From Plazaster borealis (taxonomy: Eukaryota; Echinodermata; Asteroidea; Forcipulatida; Labidiasteridae), in contig CM037467.1 of NCBI GenBank assembly GCA_021014325.1, positions 10,813,273 to 10,877,272 of the forward strand: a DNA stretch of 64,000 nucleotides. The letters are read 5' to 3'. Below, piece by piece: positions 20,018-33,500 of the stretch; positions within the stretch are counted from its first letter, which is position 1, and every line of letters begins with the position of its first letter. Under the pieces are notes generated by a model. It made no database searches. It was not told the DNA's origin and saw only the letters and a program-made list of their open reading frames with translations. Both the position numbers and the translations under genes were made by a program.

Positions 20018-23000
20018 ATGTCGTCACGCAGTGAATCTTACTACGGTGGTGGATGGTCAGATCAGCCCGGCCCGCCCGGTGATCGGGACGATGATCGCGA
20101 TCGGGGTGGTCGGTTCGCAGGGTTCGCCGGTCGCGATCGGGACCGTGGCGGTGGGGACAGGGGCTCTGGCCGAGTCGACATGGACAAACCGCCAAACAGC
20201 CGGTAAATATTTCTTTCTTTGTTTTCTAGTGTGCCCTTTAAATACCTTTATTTTTGTATTTCGGGGCACAATTGAAAGTCTATCTTATTTTGTGTAGCTA
20301 AATCAGATTGCTGAAAAATGTGCTTAAGCCTGGGATGGCAGAAAATAATGCAAATTTTTCAGTCCCTATTTATTTTATTTATTATTTAAATTTTTATATT
20401 TATTTCATTTGACCAAAAATTATCAGACAAAAACAAATTAAACATTGGCCTACCTCTCTTCAGTTAGTCCTTATTTGAACCCAAGACTAAGAGTAGAGGG
20501 GAAAAAAGCTATCACTGGATTCAACTCGCTTCTAAAAATAAAAATTTCATACAACAAGATATTTATGAAATTATGTTCTACCCCCCCCCCCACTCCACAG
20601 GGTGTCTTTCTTTCAAATTAGAAAAATTAAATGTATACTTTATTTATTTTACAGTATAACTGTAATGGATAAAGTGTAATTTGTTCATTTATTCTTTACC
20701 AAATTAGTCTTTTCATTGTCTGCGGGAGGAACCACACAGAGACTGAACTCAAAGAGCATTTTGAACGATTCGGCACGATCGACGACGTCTGGCTTGTGAA
20801 GAACAGATCAACCAATGAGAGCAAGGGTGTGGCATACATCAAGTATGCCAAAGCATCGGAGGCAGCCATCGCTATGGAGGAAACAGATAATAAGTGTATT
20901 GGGTCTGATCCTAAACCTCTGAAGGTATTGATGATGCTTACGTACAACTACCTAGGAAGATTTTAATGTATGCGTACATCATTCAACTTGTTATTATAGC
21001 AGCAAAGTTCCAAATTGCAAGAAGATTCGCAGGTACCGAATTACCCCTTGGTGAAGAGAAGCAATTATATCCTAGTTTAGTTTTTTTTTTTTTAAGACTA
21101 ACTAATTACAAAAACCCTTTGTGTGCCTTCGTTGCAACACCTACTTCATCAGATGCAATGAAGAGGGACAATTCACTGTCTAGAAGTCACTTATTATTCG
21201 AATTTACGCCAAACACGATGCGTGCGCAGACCAGCACGCAGAAATTTCATGTTTTGGTTTCGCCGTAACGTCAGATTGCGCATCGTCTGTAACAATTGCA
21301 GAGCTGCCAACTCTCCCTGATTCTGCAGAAAGTTCCCTGAAAATAAACCAATCTTTCCATGTTCTGATGAACAAATTTGAAAATCTCCCTAATTATGGAA
21401 ACTTCTTTCCCCATTACCTTGAATGTATCTAAATATCTCCCAAATGGTTGTACAATATCTACCTGCAGATTGCAAGATGCAAATGTTAGCAGCTCTGCAA
21501 TTACACATTATTTCTATCGTTCCTTGAAGGTGTTGATCGCAAACTCAAGACGTTCTGGGAGTAAACAAGACATTGACGGACAGAAAGAACTGATGCGTAT
21601 CTTCATCATGGTCCCCAAGATCTACACAGACGATGATGTACGAGAAAAATTCCAAGGTAAACTTTATGCGATGTTTTTTCGATGGCTTAACAAATTTGTG
21701 CATGATGACATGGCAGACTAAGCTCTTAACAGCTGGCGCCAAGGGCCTGGATTTAAGAAGTTTCAAACCAGAAATTTTGCTAAGAAAATCTATTTGCTAA
21801 GCCAAACATTGTAAGGGAACCAGTCACAACCAGTGCACAATGCATGGCATTTTGGCTGGTAGACTATTTCTGTTATTAAAGCATGTACAGACATTATTGG
21901 TGATCGTCAAAGACCAGTATCTACTCTTGAAATAACAAACCTGTTAAATTTTAAACTCAATCATGTTTCTACTGTTTTTAAAACACCTGATTTTGGATTC
22001 GCAAGATCAAAATTGTTTTACTAATTTCTCAAAAACTATAGCATTTAAGGCAAAAATATTTCAAGGGAAGTTTTCCACCATCTATCTTTTTACCACATGT
22101 ATCTCAAGCAAGATATTTATCTAAGCTTGGCATATTTTTGTAATTTCACTATTTGGTTTGTCTCAACTAATATTACTTGTGTTTTTTTACCCCTCTACCT
22201 TCCTTTTTGACTCTGGATAGCTTATGGAGAAATTGACCACATCAATCTACTCAAAGACAGAAGGTCAGGCGAGAACAAGGGATTCGCGTACGTCAAATTT
22301 CGCAAAGTGTCCAGTGCAGCTGTCGCTATAGAGAGCTGTGATAGAGGTAAAATGTCTAGCTCCGAACTCCAGTGTTTTACCAGGAGGGTGTCTGTATACC
22401 TCACAGATTAATAGGCCAAATTTCATGAAGTTGCTTAAGCAAAAAGTATTGCTTCACAACTTTCTGATAAGCAAAAATGAGCGGGATACCAGTTGCTGAT
22501 GGTACATGTGACGTTGTTCTTGGCTGGTATCCTTATTCTTGTAAAGCATGCTTTTGTTGTGCCTAGCTACTTGTTGAGAAAACAGCAACAAACTGTCTCG
22601 GTATTTTCATCTAGAACGTAGGTTAGGAAGGTGTGAACCTGCCATCAACCTCTAGGTTTCTTGTTTTGGTGGTAGCTTTCATCTCTAAAAGAACTAAAAA
22701 CAGTTGCAAATTTTTCAGTGCCCAACCACACGTCTGTAAAAAAAATATGTAGACCTCCTTAATCTGTTATTTAAATATTAAAGTGTTGGAAGCGAACAAT
22801 TTTGAAGGCCTTTTTTGAACTTCAGCAAATTTTTACACAAAATTTCCAGTTTCTTGCAAAGACCTTGCTTCAAGCTATTTTGAAGTTTGACTGAACATGC
22901 TAGAAAAATAAAAACAACCAAGTTTCAAGCCCTCGTTCAAAAATATAACCTTTCTCCGTTTTACTCCTGTTTCTCTTCTCAGGTTTCAAGGCCATCTTGG

Positions 23001-25264
23001 CCGAACCTAAGGGCCACCGGAATCGAGATGAACCCATACCCGGCCAGATGCATGAGTCGGCTTTCACCGGTGGTGGCTTCCGGCCAGACTCGGCATTCGA
23101 TCCCAGATCCAACTTTGCACCACCGGCCGTGGGCGGTGGCTTCCATGCGTACGAACCGAACTCATATCACCATCCTGCAGCAGGTATGTTGCACAGGTGA
23201 CACTAGGTGGCAGCAGACATTATGCGTAAAATTCCACTGTTTACGTAGGCCCTTTTTTGCTTTGGCGCTGGCTGAGAATCGTCCACATGTTTCGCCCGAA
23301 AGCAGAGATGCACAAATAACTACACACGCATTATTCTCCAAGTTCTATTTATAAATGTCGACTCTACCCACCTCCTCCACTATTCATCCATCACAGTCAT
23401 TATCTCGTTAGTAGTGATTTTTGTTTGTTTGTTTCTTTTATTAACCGAAGAATTTTCCCTTTTTTTTCTGTTTCTCAAAGCAGTGACAGATCCGCAGATC
23501 TCTCCGAAGCTTTACGTTGTCGTCAACGGGAGTGTCACAGAGAATCAACTGAGGGCGCTGTTTGATCTGGTCCCAGGATTGGAGTACTGTGACCTGAGAC
23601 AAGAAAGAGGGGACTTTGGGGTCAAAGGTACTTTCCCTCTTGTGGCTCAGTGCTGTAAGGTCGTTAATTGCACTTTCATACCAGAAATGATCAAAAAGTA
23701 GTTGATTGTAAAATTCAAATAAATTTAAAATAAGTCAGTTGCTTTGATTATTTTACAAAAAGTCGCATCCCCTGATGGTGATCCCCTTACAATGTCGCTT
23801 CCTAGGTTGTATCGTAAACATGGGTCTGATTACTGGCTATACGGCAGCCAGAGGTTGAATGTCTTCTGATTGGCACCCCCAAACAAGGATATTTACAAAA
23901 TAGGGAGACTGCCAACATAAGTCTAGATAGCTCAGTTGGTAAAGCGCCGAAATTGTTTTCTTTGTTTTCCCAAAATTTATAAATATTTTTATGTGATTTG
24001 AAATTTGTTTCTACACCTGTAGGTATTGCGTATGTACGTTACAGCACTGCAGTTTCAGCGGTCTACGCTAAGCAAAAGTTGGACCGGTTTGAGTACCCGC
24101 CAAGCTGTCCGCTGTCGGTGAAATTTGTTGAGGAGCCCGGGTCTCCGACAGACACTGTGTAAGTACAATAGATCTTTGTCATAACTTATTGTTATTATTA
24201 TTACCTAGCAATCCCCATAAATTGTCCATTGTTGAGATGTTTGAGGTAAAACCACGTTTGTGTTTCTTCTTCGTTAGGCGAGCCCAGGTGCAGCAGGGCC
24301 AAGCACAGTTACCAAGTTACACCATGGATCCGACAATGCTTCGGCTCCCAGCACAGCAACCCCTCGTACACATCGACTCGTAAGTACTGCTCAGCGCCAG
24401 TTTGAAAACAATTATATCTTGATTTTCAGATATTCTGAAAAAGTTATTCTGAAAAGATCCTACAAATATAGCGCCCTGTATTCCAAGGTTTTCATCTCTA
24501 GATTGCAGCCATGTTTTGTTTGTCAGGATTTTTCTGTTTTGTACAATTGCACCAGACAATCTCTCATGACCTTGACTGAGACGCACTTGACCTTTGAACT
24601 CTGACCTTTTGTTTCCTATTATCAGTGATTGCATGGAGAGACTGTTCATCGTTTGTAACCCCGTCGCCCCGCCGCCGTCGGTCCTAACCGACATCTTCTG
24701 CCGTTTTGGGAACCTGATCGAGTGCTATATGTTGAACAATCGGAACTTTGGTTACGCCAAATATGCAGGTATGAGCGTAACAACGGTGGAATATTTTGAA
24801 GTGGCAAAGAATGCATTAACCCACTAGGGCCCAAATTCATATAGCATGTAAGCACACAAACTTGCTAAGCACAGAAAACTCTTGCTTAAAAAAAATAGGT
24901 TACCAGCCAAAATACCATACAGTTACCATTGCTTTGACTGGTACCCCACTCATTTCTTGCTTAGCAAAGAAATTTGCTGAGCAGAAATCCATTCCTCACA
25001 CTTGACCTTTTTGTTGGCTCCTTTTTAGAGTTAACACTTCTTCTCAAATGAGATTACAACATGGCGTACGTTCTCCATCTAACATCAGTGCATCGTACTG
25101 ACCGTTTTTGTCTCCGGTAACCCCCATATTTGTTCGCAGATAAGAATAGCGCCCTCAAGGCTATCGAGATGATACACGGCCAAGAGGTATCCTTGATCCG
25201 CTTTAAGGTAATGGTGGCCGACCCGCAGACCAATGACACCCGCAAACGCCCCCGCACGACCTGA
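20018..25264 (+). CDS. RBM45: RBM45 RNA-binding protein, four RRM domains
   Basis: Ten coding exons: 20018-20202, 20708-20924, 21530-21656, 22221-22346, 22983-23183, 23484-23627, 24023-24158, 24278-24379, 24626-24768 and 25140-25264, all phase-consistent, giving 501 residues (human RBM45 is about 476). The first 61 residues are Gly/Arg/Asp-rich. RRM1 (about 62-134) shows LFIVCG and GVAYIKY. RRM2 (about 154-240) shows RIFIMVPK and KGFAYVKF, followed by the family-typical [16 protein letters not shown]3 (about 292-370) shows KLYVVVNG and IAYVRYS. RRM4 (about 415-490) shows RLFIVCNP and FGYAKYA. The end TRKRPRTT looks like a nuclear localisation signal. In vertebrates RBM45 is a nuclear RNA-binding protein that can enter stress granules. 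It is divergent from METTL2 with a shared promoter. The acceptor of exon 6 could also be three bases upstream. Confidence 0.96.
22409..22578. repeat. GGGCCC-family palindromic MITE, diverged
   Basis: In RBM45 intron 4. Landmarks: AATTTCATGAAGTTGCTTAA, GGGATACCAGTTGC, GGCTGGTATCCTTATTC and GTTGTGCCTAGCTAC. Confidence 0.7.
23201..23218 (+). promoter_or_regulatory. CTCF-like motif CACTAGGTGGCAGCAGAC
   Basis: An 18-base string identical to those at 28742 and 40807. TCACTAGGTGGCAG-type strings fit the vertebrate CTCF consensus CCASYAGRKGGCRS except at the first positions. It lies just after RBM45 exon 5, inside the intron. Function is inferred from the motif only. Confidence 0.35.
23929..23952 (+). 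repeat. truncated tRNA-like SINE head
   Basis: TAGCTCAGTTGGTAAAGCGCC looks like the D arm/A box of a tRNA, but the sequence then becomes unrelated AT-rich intron with no B box, so it is a fragment. Confidence 0.5.
24827..24991. repeat. GGGCCC palindromic MITE in RBM45 intron 9
   Basis: Begins GGGCCCAAATTCATATAGC and retains GGTTACCAGCCAAAATACCA and TTGACTGGTACCCCACTCAT. The right end has lost the GGGCCC box. Confidence 0.75.
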
Positions 25265-26859
25265 TTTCCATCCATGCCGATTAAGGTAAGTATGTAACTA
25301 CCAGAAAATAAAGCGTAAACTTTTCAAGCATGTACATTTCTTATGTTATCAAGTCTTCTTGTCTCTTTGTTTGAGATGCAACACTTCTATGCAAGTAAGT
25401 CTAAGATAAGTGGTAAGTATCGATATATACGTTACTCTGACATGATATTTTTTGCTGAACGAACAATGCAATTGTAAACTATTTAACAAATAGACTGAAG
25501 ACGTTTTGTTTGTGTGTGACAAGGGTTTTACGACCAAACAAACTTTTTATTTTTTTGCCTAACTAAATTTTAAGCTACAAGACCTGTGGTATAATGAAGA
25601 CTTTCTAGAAATTCACGCCCCGTGCAAATATGACTCGAGCGAACTTCCTGACATTTGGAATAAATAAGTTCCTGATAGACGCCATCTTTACGGGTAACTT
25701 GGGTTTTAGCCTTTGGCCGCATCAAGCACTCTGATTTTTCTATGCAGCCAAGTGGTTCGCCGACCAATCATACAAGTAGTTTGATAAAACTCACGTGGTA
25801 TTTACACAAAACGCGTAGTTGTGTGTTTCAAAAAATGACAAGCTTTGCCTTTAAAGATGGCCGACTTACACGTTGTGAGTTATCTATACGAACTATTTTT
25901 AATACTTACTTTTTACCACTGAGGCACGTGCCCTTTATGGAAGAACTCTTTTCATTTGACTTGATGTACTGACCTTTTGTATTCCTCTCCATACAGACAA
26001 GGGGACTGACTCACAAACCACAAGAAAATTTACAAATAAAACCCATTGACCTAACCTCTGACCTTCGGTACTGACCCTTCACCTCTGACCCCCCCAGAAA
26101 CACTCCACACACCAAAGATTGACCCCGCCTGTGTAGACATTTGACCCCCGACCCAATGACCCCTCCGGTTAACAACCAACTGACCCAAGAGACAAGCTGG
26201 TTCTGGAGGCGTTATGTTTTTGAGTCTTTGACCTTTGACACGAACAACCACGATGTGCTCGCCATCTCACTGGAGGATTACAAACAAAAACAGAAACAGG
26301 GATTTGTACATGTGACAACTTCTCGAAGCCGACGCTGACTTTAACGGGTGACAAAGTGCAATGAAATGAAGAGTGGTTTGGACAAGATTTGAAACGTGAC
26401 AACTTCGAAGATGGAACTGTGGAAAGCAGGACAGAACAGACACGAAGGAAGACTCGCAACAGAAGGGCGTGTCTGCTTTTTTGACACATTGACACTTTCC
26501 ACCACTACAACTCGAGACTGTGCTGTTTACAAACTTTCCGCAACACAACTTCAGTACCTGGACATGGAGACACCATCCAATCGACAACAGAAACAATTTT
26601 TACTGCAACAAATCTCTGACCCCTGACCTGACCTTCAACAAGACTGCTGCAATTTTATAAGCGGGGATGTGACGACAACAGAAAGGCCCTTTTGACTTGA
26701 GCGTAGGATAGACGAGGCGGTGACACCCAGGAAGGCAAGACACCCTGGAGCCATGGATCGTACCGGTGACAGGTGACAAAAGGACGACAACCCCACAGTC
26801 ACAGTAAACCACCGGGACATGTGACCTGAAAACCAACGGTGACCCGAATACAAGAAACT
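25265..26859 (+). other. RBM45 3' UTR with a 3' UTR intron
   Basis: Twenty-two bases after the stop, ATTAAG is followed by GTAAGT (donor at 25287). A matching acceptor with a pyrimidine tract, TCCTCTCCATACAG, ends at 25996. This predicts a 710-bp intron wholly in the 3' UTR. The stop is under 50 bases from the junction, so nonsense-mediated decay is not expected. The sequence after 25997 is CA-rich, with many GACC/TGACC words and no coding pattern. The end of the transcript was not located. Confidence 0.6.
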
Positions 26860-27045
26860 GGGCCCAATTTTCCTAGAGCTGCTAACAAGAAATAGTTATT
26901 GGCCAGTCACAAATTAGCAGGGAGCCAGTGATGAACAATATCCGATAATAGTTTGGCTGGTAACCTGTTTAGTTTTACTAAGCAGATTTGTCTTTCTCTG
27001 CTTAGCAAATTGTCTATGGTTAGCAACTCTATGACCTTTGGGCCC
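26860..27045. repeat. GGGCCC palindromic MITE
   Basis: Both ends retain GGGCCC (GGGCCCAATTTTCCTAGAGC on the left, CTATGACCTTTGGGCCC on the right). The internal part is rearranged relative to the consensus. Confidence 0.75.
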
Positions 27046-28741
27046 ATTGGGTTTGACCTCAAACTGTGACCCACAGCTTGACTGGAAGACCTTTACATTT
27101 ACTAAACTCTACTTACAGAAATGATGAACAGTGCTAAAGTGTATATACTGCTGTGAGTTAAGGGAATCAAATGGCCTCTCCCAACAGACTTGCCCACACC
27201 AAATTCTTCGGGGCCAAATTCTGCTTACCATAAGCCCTAGCAAAAATTATCTGTTTATTGTAGGCATGTTTTAATGGTTAGCAAGGTTTTTTTGATTGCA
27301 CGCGTGCATACATCATATTATGACGCCCTTTTCCCTTACTCAGCTAGCACAGAAATTTGACGCTTACTCTGTAAGCTAAAAATGATGACCATAAGCGCAG
27401 AATTCTTCCCTTACACAGCTTGTGCAGAAATTTGGTGCTAACCCGGTAAACGGAGAACAGTGACAGTAAGCGCAGAATTCCACGGTAAGCAGAGCCATGC
27501 AGTTAGCCCTGGTTAATTTGCAGAAAGCCTGAAATTTCATCAGTAAGAAGTTTTTGTGATTTCTGAAATTTGGGGAAGTGGCCATTTGGACCTTATCTGA
27601 CGTACAAGACCTCTTAATCATGTATTCCAGGAACTAACTTTAAAAAAATTTGCTTTTAAGTGAATATATATTTTGGACTCTATGTTGAACTGACCAGAGA
27701 CAATCACCCACTTGGAATGGAATTGTTGTAATAACGCATTTTTATTTTGTGTTTTTGTAATTGATTTGGCATATCTTCGGTAAAGTGCTGTTTGTTCTTG
27801 ATTTGTACCTAATTGTTTATCTTTGTATATAGGCTATGTGTACAAGAAAACAGTAGTTTTTCAAGCGGGAAAAAATACTTTTTTGGGGGGGGGGGCTAGG
27901 ACGTTGTGACATTTTTCTGTATAACTTTTGAATTGGACACGACATTTAAGGTGTGCTGCTAAATAATCTCATCTACCCTGACGTATCTAGGAATTTTGCC
28001 AACTTGGTTTTTGGACATGAATTTGGTTCGTTCTATTCTAGTACTGTTTTTTTTTCTTCTCATAAATGTCAGTGATGTACAGGTTTTGTTTTTGGTAGCA
28101 TTTGCTTTTTAAAAGTAACGAAGGGTTTTTTCAATACTTGTTTTTTTACTAGAGGTTTCTGAGATGTTGTTCTTGGAAGTTTAATTGGTCCGTTTTCCCT
28201 GTTAAAGCTGGGCTTAGCGTTGACTTGATATAACATTGACGAAGGGAAAAAACAAGTTCAGTTGACATTGCTTAAAAATAATTGATAAGTGGAACTGAAT
28301 CTGCTGCCCTCTTGCATCCAAATTCACCAGTGCCGTTATAATTTTATACCAACTCTCTTTGTACTTGCTTCGTGGTGAAGAGAACCTGTCAACTGTTCCT
28401 TCAGTCCGTTTCCATATTCTAGGAAGGTTTTTGCAGTAGCACCATGGAAGTCTGTTTTTAGATTTGTGTTGCTTATAAAAAGAACCAGTGATGAAACAGT
28501 GTCTTGGGCTGAACCACGGAAATATCCGTTAGAGGGATGTGGTGTCGCTCGTCTTTGAGAGGGAGCTCTACCTTGCGCTACGTTGAGTTGTTTCACCAAT
28601 GGCTCTATTCAAAGCTGACTTAACTTCTCAGAGATTTTGTTTCCATGGTGTTACCGTTAGCTTCCCACGAGGCCTTTGTAGGCAAAGGTTTTGATTCTAC
28701 TTCTGTCGCATCTGTTGAGAGCAGTGGGCAACTTCGGTGGT
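27046..28741. other. intergenic, no gene recognised
   Basis: T-rich sequence with scattered fragments of TAAGCGCAGAATTC-type repeats (about 27370-27500). No coding exon was found. Part may be the distal 3' UTR of RBM45. Confidence 0.5.
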
Positions 28742-28972
28742 CACTAGGTGGCAGCAGACTTACCAATGCTCAATTTCATGGCTGTACTTGCCACGGAATT
28801 CTGCTCTTACGGCCCATAGAACTACTTGCTTTACAGTGCGACGTTAAAGCGCAGACTTTCGCAGTAAGCAGAGCCATGAAATTGTACCCAGGGTAAATCC
28901 ATTGCTCTTCGAAAATTATGCGCATGCATGAATACTGGAAATTTACCTGGTATGACGTCTGCTGCCACCTAG
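28742..28972. repeat. palindromic element with CTCF-like terminal repeats
   Basis: The left end is CACTAGGTGGCAGCAGAC (28742-28759) and the right end GTCTGCTGCCACCTAG (28957-28972), an inverted repeat of at least 16 bp about 230 bp apart. The interior contains TAAAGCGCAGACTTTCGCAG and GTAAGCAGAGCCATGAAATT, which recur near 27480 and 31140. Confidence 0.75.
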
Positions 28973-31900
28973 GGCTCCAAGGTCTGCCATCGTATTCAAA
29001 AATTGCGCACACATCACTTGAACATAAACATGGATTGAAAACGCTTGACATGAACTTTTGGGCCCCCTGTGAATTTTAGTCTTATCTTTGTTACACTGCT
29101 ACTATTGCAACGGAGACGGACAACTAAACCTGGGCTTGTCATTAAAAATTAGGATCTTGTGTGTTTAACCGTGTCTAATGACTTCGAACTTTGTTGTGTT
29201 CCACACTGTATTGGGATCTTACTTGATGGCAACTTGTCATGTTTACTTGGATTTGTGGTTATAAGTTGGGGAGGGAGGGGGGGAGCCCATTCTTGAGTCA
29301 TCTGTTCTTCATGTAAAACTTGAATTGTTTTTGGTATTGTCCAATTAAAACACTTAATTAATGAGAGAAAACATAACAGTGTGTGCTTTCGTGTGTTTCA
29401 AGTAGATGTTTCAACAAGGAACTATAATTTGAGTTTTTTCAAATGGTATTTCGGATTTGTATCGGTTGGTAGAGCTAAGGACTAGAACTGTTCGCTATGG
29501 TGAGCGCCCCTTTTTTAAGGCCGCGCCCTTTTGTCAAGGCCACACCCTGTCATTTGGAATACACTCACTCCTTTAAACCACATTTATGGACATCTTCAAG
29601 ACAAAACTAAAATAACATTTGCTTTGGTAATTATTTCAATTTAACACTTGAGCATGACTTGTTCGGGTTTCAGGATTTAGTGCTTTTTATTATTTCAAAT
29701 TATTGCTTTATTTCAAGGTTACTTATTTATGAATGGTAAGCGCCAATATTCAGCAGTGATAATGATTTGTCGAAGGCCCTTTTAGACAGCAGTTTACTCT
29801 TGCTACTTGCACTTTTGGCGAAAAGCTTCAAACAGACAAAGAGCAAACCAGAGGCGAATCCCAAGCCCTGGTTGCGAAAAGGGCCGTTGTCTTCAAAGAA
29901 AATAATTCTCTTGAACTTAAGTGAACCAATGTGTTCATTATATCAAAGTGTTTTACAAACAAAACCACAAATTCTTTTCCAATGTTCTTTTTTTTTCGGG
30001 TCTTTTAATTTTTACATTTTTCAGCCACACGAGTGGTATACAAAATACATGGCCAACATTGTACGATGTACACTTACTACAGTACATTGGAAACAACATG
30101 CCTGTTCCCATAGCAACACTCATTCAACAACGAGGGAACCGTTAACAAAAGCTGATGCACACACATCAAACCTTAACACTGGACGAACCACGGCTCATCT
30201 CAATCGACATTTACATAAATGGTACAATAATATTTTCATAACATACTAGAGGCTTATTTTTTTTCTCTTCACATAGCAGAGGAGCATTTTTAAAAATGTA
30301 TCTACAAGGTTTTTAAGTTTTAATTTTTTTACATCAACTTCACAGCAAATTATTACCTAAATATGTTTTGGTTGTCACTAACATTTTAAAATAGTGAGTA
30401 ATGCTGATCATTTGTTAATGTTTTTTTATGTTTCCATTTACATTTTAGACTTTTTTTTAAGCGGGAACTTGTTTTAAAAAAATTAGTGGGCCGCCATCTT
30501 TTTTATGCTTTAAACCATGGATACTGTAAGCTAGTCTGCCTCCCAGGCGTTAACTGGCTTGCTGCAGTTTGTATCAGCTGTCACCAGAGGGCTCAATTAT
30601 AAAATAAAATGGTTAAAGTAACAACAGTAGATGTGGTGACGGGCCAAACCAATATGAGTCAAGGGTTATAACGAACAAACGTCATGAATCAAGACCAAGC
30701 ATGAGGCTGGAGAGGAGACTAGTCTTGTTGGTTCCATGAAATGAAATTCAGAACAATCGTCAGTAGAAATGGTTACTCTGCTGTAAAGACTACAGCTGTG
30801 TCCGAGCTTACATGTAAAGCAGTCAAAGATCAGTGACTATGACCCTTTGGCTCTGGCTCAAGGCCATGTCCGAATTGGTGGCTATGGCTATCACCGTTGC
30901 TAAGGGTGTTAAAAGGCTTTGCTAGTTTGAATCCTTGACTGGAAAGCACACTTGATCAAAATAACTAACGAAGCCAAAGCTGTTGTTTGGGGAAAAGGGT
31001 CGTTGTCACTCCACTTACGACTGCTCTAGAATAGAAGGCTGTAGTCATTACATTCAGCGACACAATTTTATGGCACAACTTGCCGTAGAACTCTACACTA
31101 GCAGCCCATAGAATTACGCCAAGTAAGCGCAGAATTCTGTGGTAAGCACAGGCCTGGGATATCATCTTTGAGGGGGCAAGGCAATTTTCGTTTTGCAAAG
31201 GGCACTTCCATTGGAAAATGTTGAAGTCTATGGGAAACTTTTGGAGGGGCACCAAGGCCAAGACCAGGGCAACGGAGGCCATGGCCTCTGTAGCCTTTGT
31301 GTAATTCCAGACAAGAAAGCAATCCTTTTCTTTTGAGGTAATGAACTGTACATGTAGGTGACAACTTTAAAACAACTTTTGGCTCATTTTTTAAAACGAC
31401 TTTTGCGACTTGACAAAAATAACATGAGGTATAATTTTTCCCTTTGAAAACATTTCCATCCCTCTTTTTCTATTCAACGCTTAAATTGAAAAGTCCTACC
31501 ACTAATTCAAAACCCTGTCTTCCGTAATGACAATTCACAACATGAACTTGAATGTTTTTGAAAACGTATTCCTTTACAAGATTACAAGGGGCAACAAAGA
31601 AAAAAAGAACAAAAAAGAGAACAAAAGCATCTTATAACGACTATAGTATACTGAAGAAATCTTGTAAAAACTGTTGGAACAACGAACGTTGAAATAGACA
31701 GACAGGAACAAAAACAGAAAACTAAGGACTTTCGTAACGAAGCTGAAATCAATTAAAAATCAACAAATTCCTTATTAACTGAAAACAGAAGAAAACAAAT
31801 TTTACGTAGAAACCATCATTATCACGTACCAAATTTACCTCAAGAAATAAAGTTGATTGTGTAATTTATAAAAATTGATTCAAGGTTTGAAATAAACAAA

Positions 31901-33500
31901 CATTTCAGCCCCATCCTACACCCCCCCACACACACACGCACACAAATCAAATATTTCCCCTTCTTTAAAGTATATTTATGCAATAACAAAGACCAATGAT
32001 TGATTTCGCATGTTGTACCATTATCACAAAAAAGTAAAATAAAAATGTACAGATCGAACAAGAAGACGGCACAATAGTTTGCTCAATTGAAAACAAAGAG
32101 TATTGATATATCATGCAAACACAGCACTCCCACTTTCTTAAGCCTGCTTCGCGCAACTTTGTTTTGAACAACAAAATTCATACAGCTGCGTAAGAACAAG
32201 CACAACGCTTGCCAGAATAAGGTTACCAGCTAAAATACCATGTACGATTGGTATCCCGCTTGTTTTTTGCTTTGCAGAAAATATTTAAGCACCATTGTCT
32301 GCTTAAGAAGCTCTAGGAAATTGGGCCTCTGCTTACCAGCCAAAAATGCCATGTAAAGTCAATTGTCTGTGACAGGTTCAAAGCCCTTTTGCTATAAAGC
32401 AAGTTACGTCATTAATGTTTCCCCGCTTATCGCCAATTCACAAATCACAATTCCAAAGAGGGAGAAAGAAAAACCCAACCCCGGCCCAAACTCATCGAGC
32501 TGCTCTTACACATAAACAAAATAGCCCTACACAAAAAAAAATCTGCTAAACAGGAAGATGGTTACCAGCTAAAACAGCATGTCAAAGATACCATTTGTGA
32601 CTGGTTCCCAACTTATTTTTTGCTCAGCTGGAACTTACAATATTTTCTGTCGAGCAGCTCAATGAAACAGGGGGGGAGGGGGGCAGGCTTTGCATGGAAT
32701 CTACGGCTGGCGATATTGCCCCCAAATAATCCCAACAGAGGGGGGACTCTGACAGTTCCAAAGTTAATGAACAACCTCCACAGTGACTGGACCGAACAAT
32801 TCAATACTTCGTTACACCTTAGATTTGGAAGATCACTCTACTGACATCGTATAACTTTTATTTTAGTACTTTTGTTTGCAAGTAAATTATTATCTCTTTT
32901 AGTTATAATTTTTTTTCCAGCAGCAACATGAATTCCCATCAAAAGTACAGGTTTTTTTTAATCGGACAGTTCAGTCATATTATTTACATTCTGTGATTTA
33001 TTTTTTTTCATGGCGGAAGGATTTAAAATATCACAGAGATCATTTGTAAAAAGTAAAACGGTCTGTCTCCGAAATAAGCGCCACTTGGCCGACCTCGTTT
33101 GACGGAACAAAAATAAAACTACGATATCTATACAATAGGTCTATACACATTTTTGTTTCCCCCTCAAATCACTGCTTTAAAGTTTTTAGTTGATTTTTCT
33201 TACGCTTTTCACAGAAGAAAAATTCTGACATGCAGGTGGTAGTTTCACATTGTACACAAGAGATGCAGCATTTACATGCAGACATGGCCAGAAAATAGTA
33301 GAATATATGAACACGACAGGAGAATAGCGTAAACACTCTTTTGTTTAATATATATATATATATATTTATAATTCTTTAACAGCAATACATGTACTATGAA
33401 TTTGTTTTTTTCATCGAAGCATATTGTTACATCAAATTTTAACATGAGTTTTTTTGTACACTTAATTGTAATAAACACCACACGAAAAAACAAACAAAAA
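28973..33500. other. intergenic gap between RBM45 and the HDAC gene
   Basis: No gene is recognised. It contains a CAAGCC-type palindrome (about 29775-29890), a 31130-31350 segment with GGGGCACCAAGGCCAAGACC shared with about 60085-60103, a partial GGGCCC MITE (32178-32326) and a more complete one (32483-32673), and a (TA)n stretch at about 33347-33364. The right part may be the 3' UTR of the HDAC gene. Confidence 0.5.

Noticed and set aside
22887..23354. 155-codon + strand frame in RBM45
   Set aside because: It is a shadow of exon 5 in another frame; the RBM45 frame encodes the conserved FKAILAEPK segment.
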